Made by a program: the position numbers and the translations under genes. Shown here piece by piece: positions 6,493 to 7,184 of a DNA stretch of 7,184 nucleotides. The notes below the pieces were generated by a model. That model had not been told where the DNA came from and did not search any database. It saw only the letters and a program-made list of their open reading frames with translations. Each line of letters starts with the position of its first letter. Position 1 is the stretch's first letter. Origin of the DNA: Acidimicrobiia bacterium (lineage in GTDB: Bacteria; Actinomycetota; Acidimicrobiia; Acidimicrobiales; AC-14). The stretch is taken from NCBI GenBank assembly GCA_019243595.1, contig JAFAUA010000564.1, forward strand, positions 1-7,184, read 5' to 3'.

Positions 6493-7184
6493 TCCGGGAA
6501 GCCGTACAGCTGGGCGCAGTTGGTCGCCGTGATCTTGCCGAGGTCGTCCTGCGACAGCGACCCGAGTGACTCGGTCACAGCCTCGCGGGAGCGAGGGAAC
6601 GTGCTGTCCGTATGGGGATAGTCCGAGGCCCACATGCAGGAGTCGGCGCCGATCACGGGGATGACGTCCGCCGCGTTCTCCTCCTCCTCGAACGTGGCGA
6701 TCACCTGCCGCTTGAAGAGCGCGCTCGGCGCCAGCTCAGACGCGTAGTCGAGCTTGTCCTTGAGAGCGAGCCACTCCATGTCCATGCGGGACAGGAACCA
6801 GGGCAGCCAACCAAGGCCGGATTCGGCGAGCACGAGTTTGAAGCCGGGATGGCGGTCGAGGGCGCCGCAGAAGATCATCGTGGCCAGGGGCTCGTCGAGC
6901 TGGAGCGGCATGATCGAGGCGAAGGCGGCCGACTGCCACTTCCCCATGCGGTAGCTGAGGCCTGACCACGAACCGCCCTTGATGTGGAAGCTGATGGGGA
7001 GGCCGGTCGACGCAGCCGCGCTCCAGAGACGGTCCCACGCCGGGTCGCCGAGGTCGGTGTCGAACACCGAGAGGATGGCGCCGCGGTGACCCGCGGCAGC
7101 GCAGCGCTCGAGCTCGCCGGCCGCGGCCTCCGGGGAGTGGTTCGGGAGGAAGGCCAGTACGCACAGACGATCAGGCGCGTGGGC
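6489..7184 (-). CDS. Amidohydrolase 2 family (ACMSD-type) metal-dependent hydrolase/decarboxylase, 5' end beyond window
   Basis: The C-terminal 231 residues of a TIM-barrel enzyme of the ACMSD/gamma-resorcylate decarboxylase group, whose members decarboxylate or hydrolyse aromatic or unsaturated acids. The reading frame is open to the right edge, so the start and the N-terminal HxH metal motif are missing. A GTG at 7067 is in frame but is internal: residues before it (FLPNHSPEAA..ELERCAAAGHRGAILS) fit the family. Counting from the window edge, visible landmarks are H67 in FHIKGG (barrel metal ligand position), HPGFKLVLAESGLGWLP with E121, and D188 in MWASDYPHTDSTFP, the usual metal-binding Asp. 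It ends with TNCAQLYGF, the usual family ending. The stop overlaps the VOC start as ATGA, showing translational coupling. It is the first gene visible of the four-gene operon, and the operon may start further right. Substrate unknown. Confidence 0.93.
   Translation of the reverse strand, partial: AHAPDRLCVLAFLPNHSPEAAAGELERCAAAGHRGAILSVFDTDLGDPAWDRLWSAAASTGLPISFHIKGGSWSGLSYRMGKWQSAAFASIMPLQLDEPLATMIFCGALDRHPGFKLVLAESGLGWLPWFLSRMDMEWLALKDKLDYASELAPSALFKRQVIATFEEEENAADVIPVIGADSCMWASDYPHTDSTFPRSREAVTESLGSLSQDDLGKITATNCAQLYGFPE

Overview
This GC-rich window is packed almost edge to edge with genes. It looks like a catabolic gene cluster from a high-GC actinobacterium, possibly mycobacterial or acidimicrobial. 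That assignment rests on GC-biased codons, overlapping genes, a GTG start, a probable leaderless divergent promoter and the protein families present. It is an inference, not a phylogenetic result. There are eight protein genes. The only non-coding gaps are 18 bp (a divergent operator/promoter), 11 bp (a convergent gene end), 4 bp and 1 bp. I saw no tRNA, rRNA, CRISPR array, insertion sequence or attachment site.

Layout. Left block, minus strand: a short-chain dehydrogenase (1129-1902), then one base later the alpha subunit of a Rieske non-heme iron oxygenase (1127 to beyond the left edge). Divergent from these, plus strand: a TetR-family regulator (1921-2544) followed after 4 bp by an alpha/beta-fold epoxide hydrolase (2549-3661). 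Between the two divergent units is a 14-bp-arm inverted repeat that contains the start codons of both the dehydrogenase and the regulator. Right block, minus strand, entering from beyond the right edge: an ACMSD-type amidohydrolase (6489 to beyond 7184), a single-domain VOC/glyoxalase-fold protein (6103-6492), a D-aminoacylase-like amidohydrolase (4461-6110) and a small exported, proline/alanine-rich membrane-anchored protein (3673-4464). These four are chained by 4-, 8- and 4-nt overlaps and are almost certainly one transcript.

Working model (inference). The regulator binds the palindrome and controls both its own unit (regulator plus epoxide hydrolase) and the dehydrogenase plus oxygenase unit. 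The oxygenase would hydroxylate a ring or similar hydrophobic substrate, the dehydrogenase would oxidise the resulting alcohol or diol, and the epoxide hydrolase would open an epoxide. The right-hand operon supplies two metal-dependent hydrolases or decarboxylases, a VOC protein and an envelope protein of unknown role. The substrate cannot be read from the sequence. The most interesting points are the start-codon-spanning palindrome, the D-aminoacylase-like enzyme that seems to lack two zinc-ligand histidines, and the unrecognised membrane protein coupled to that enzyme.
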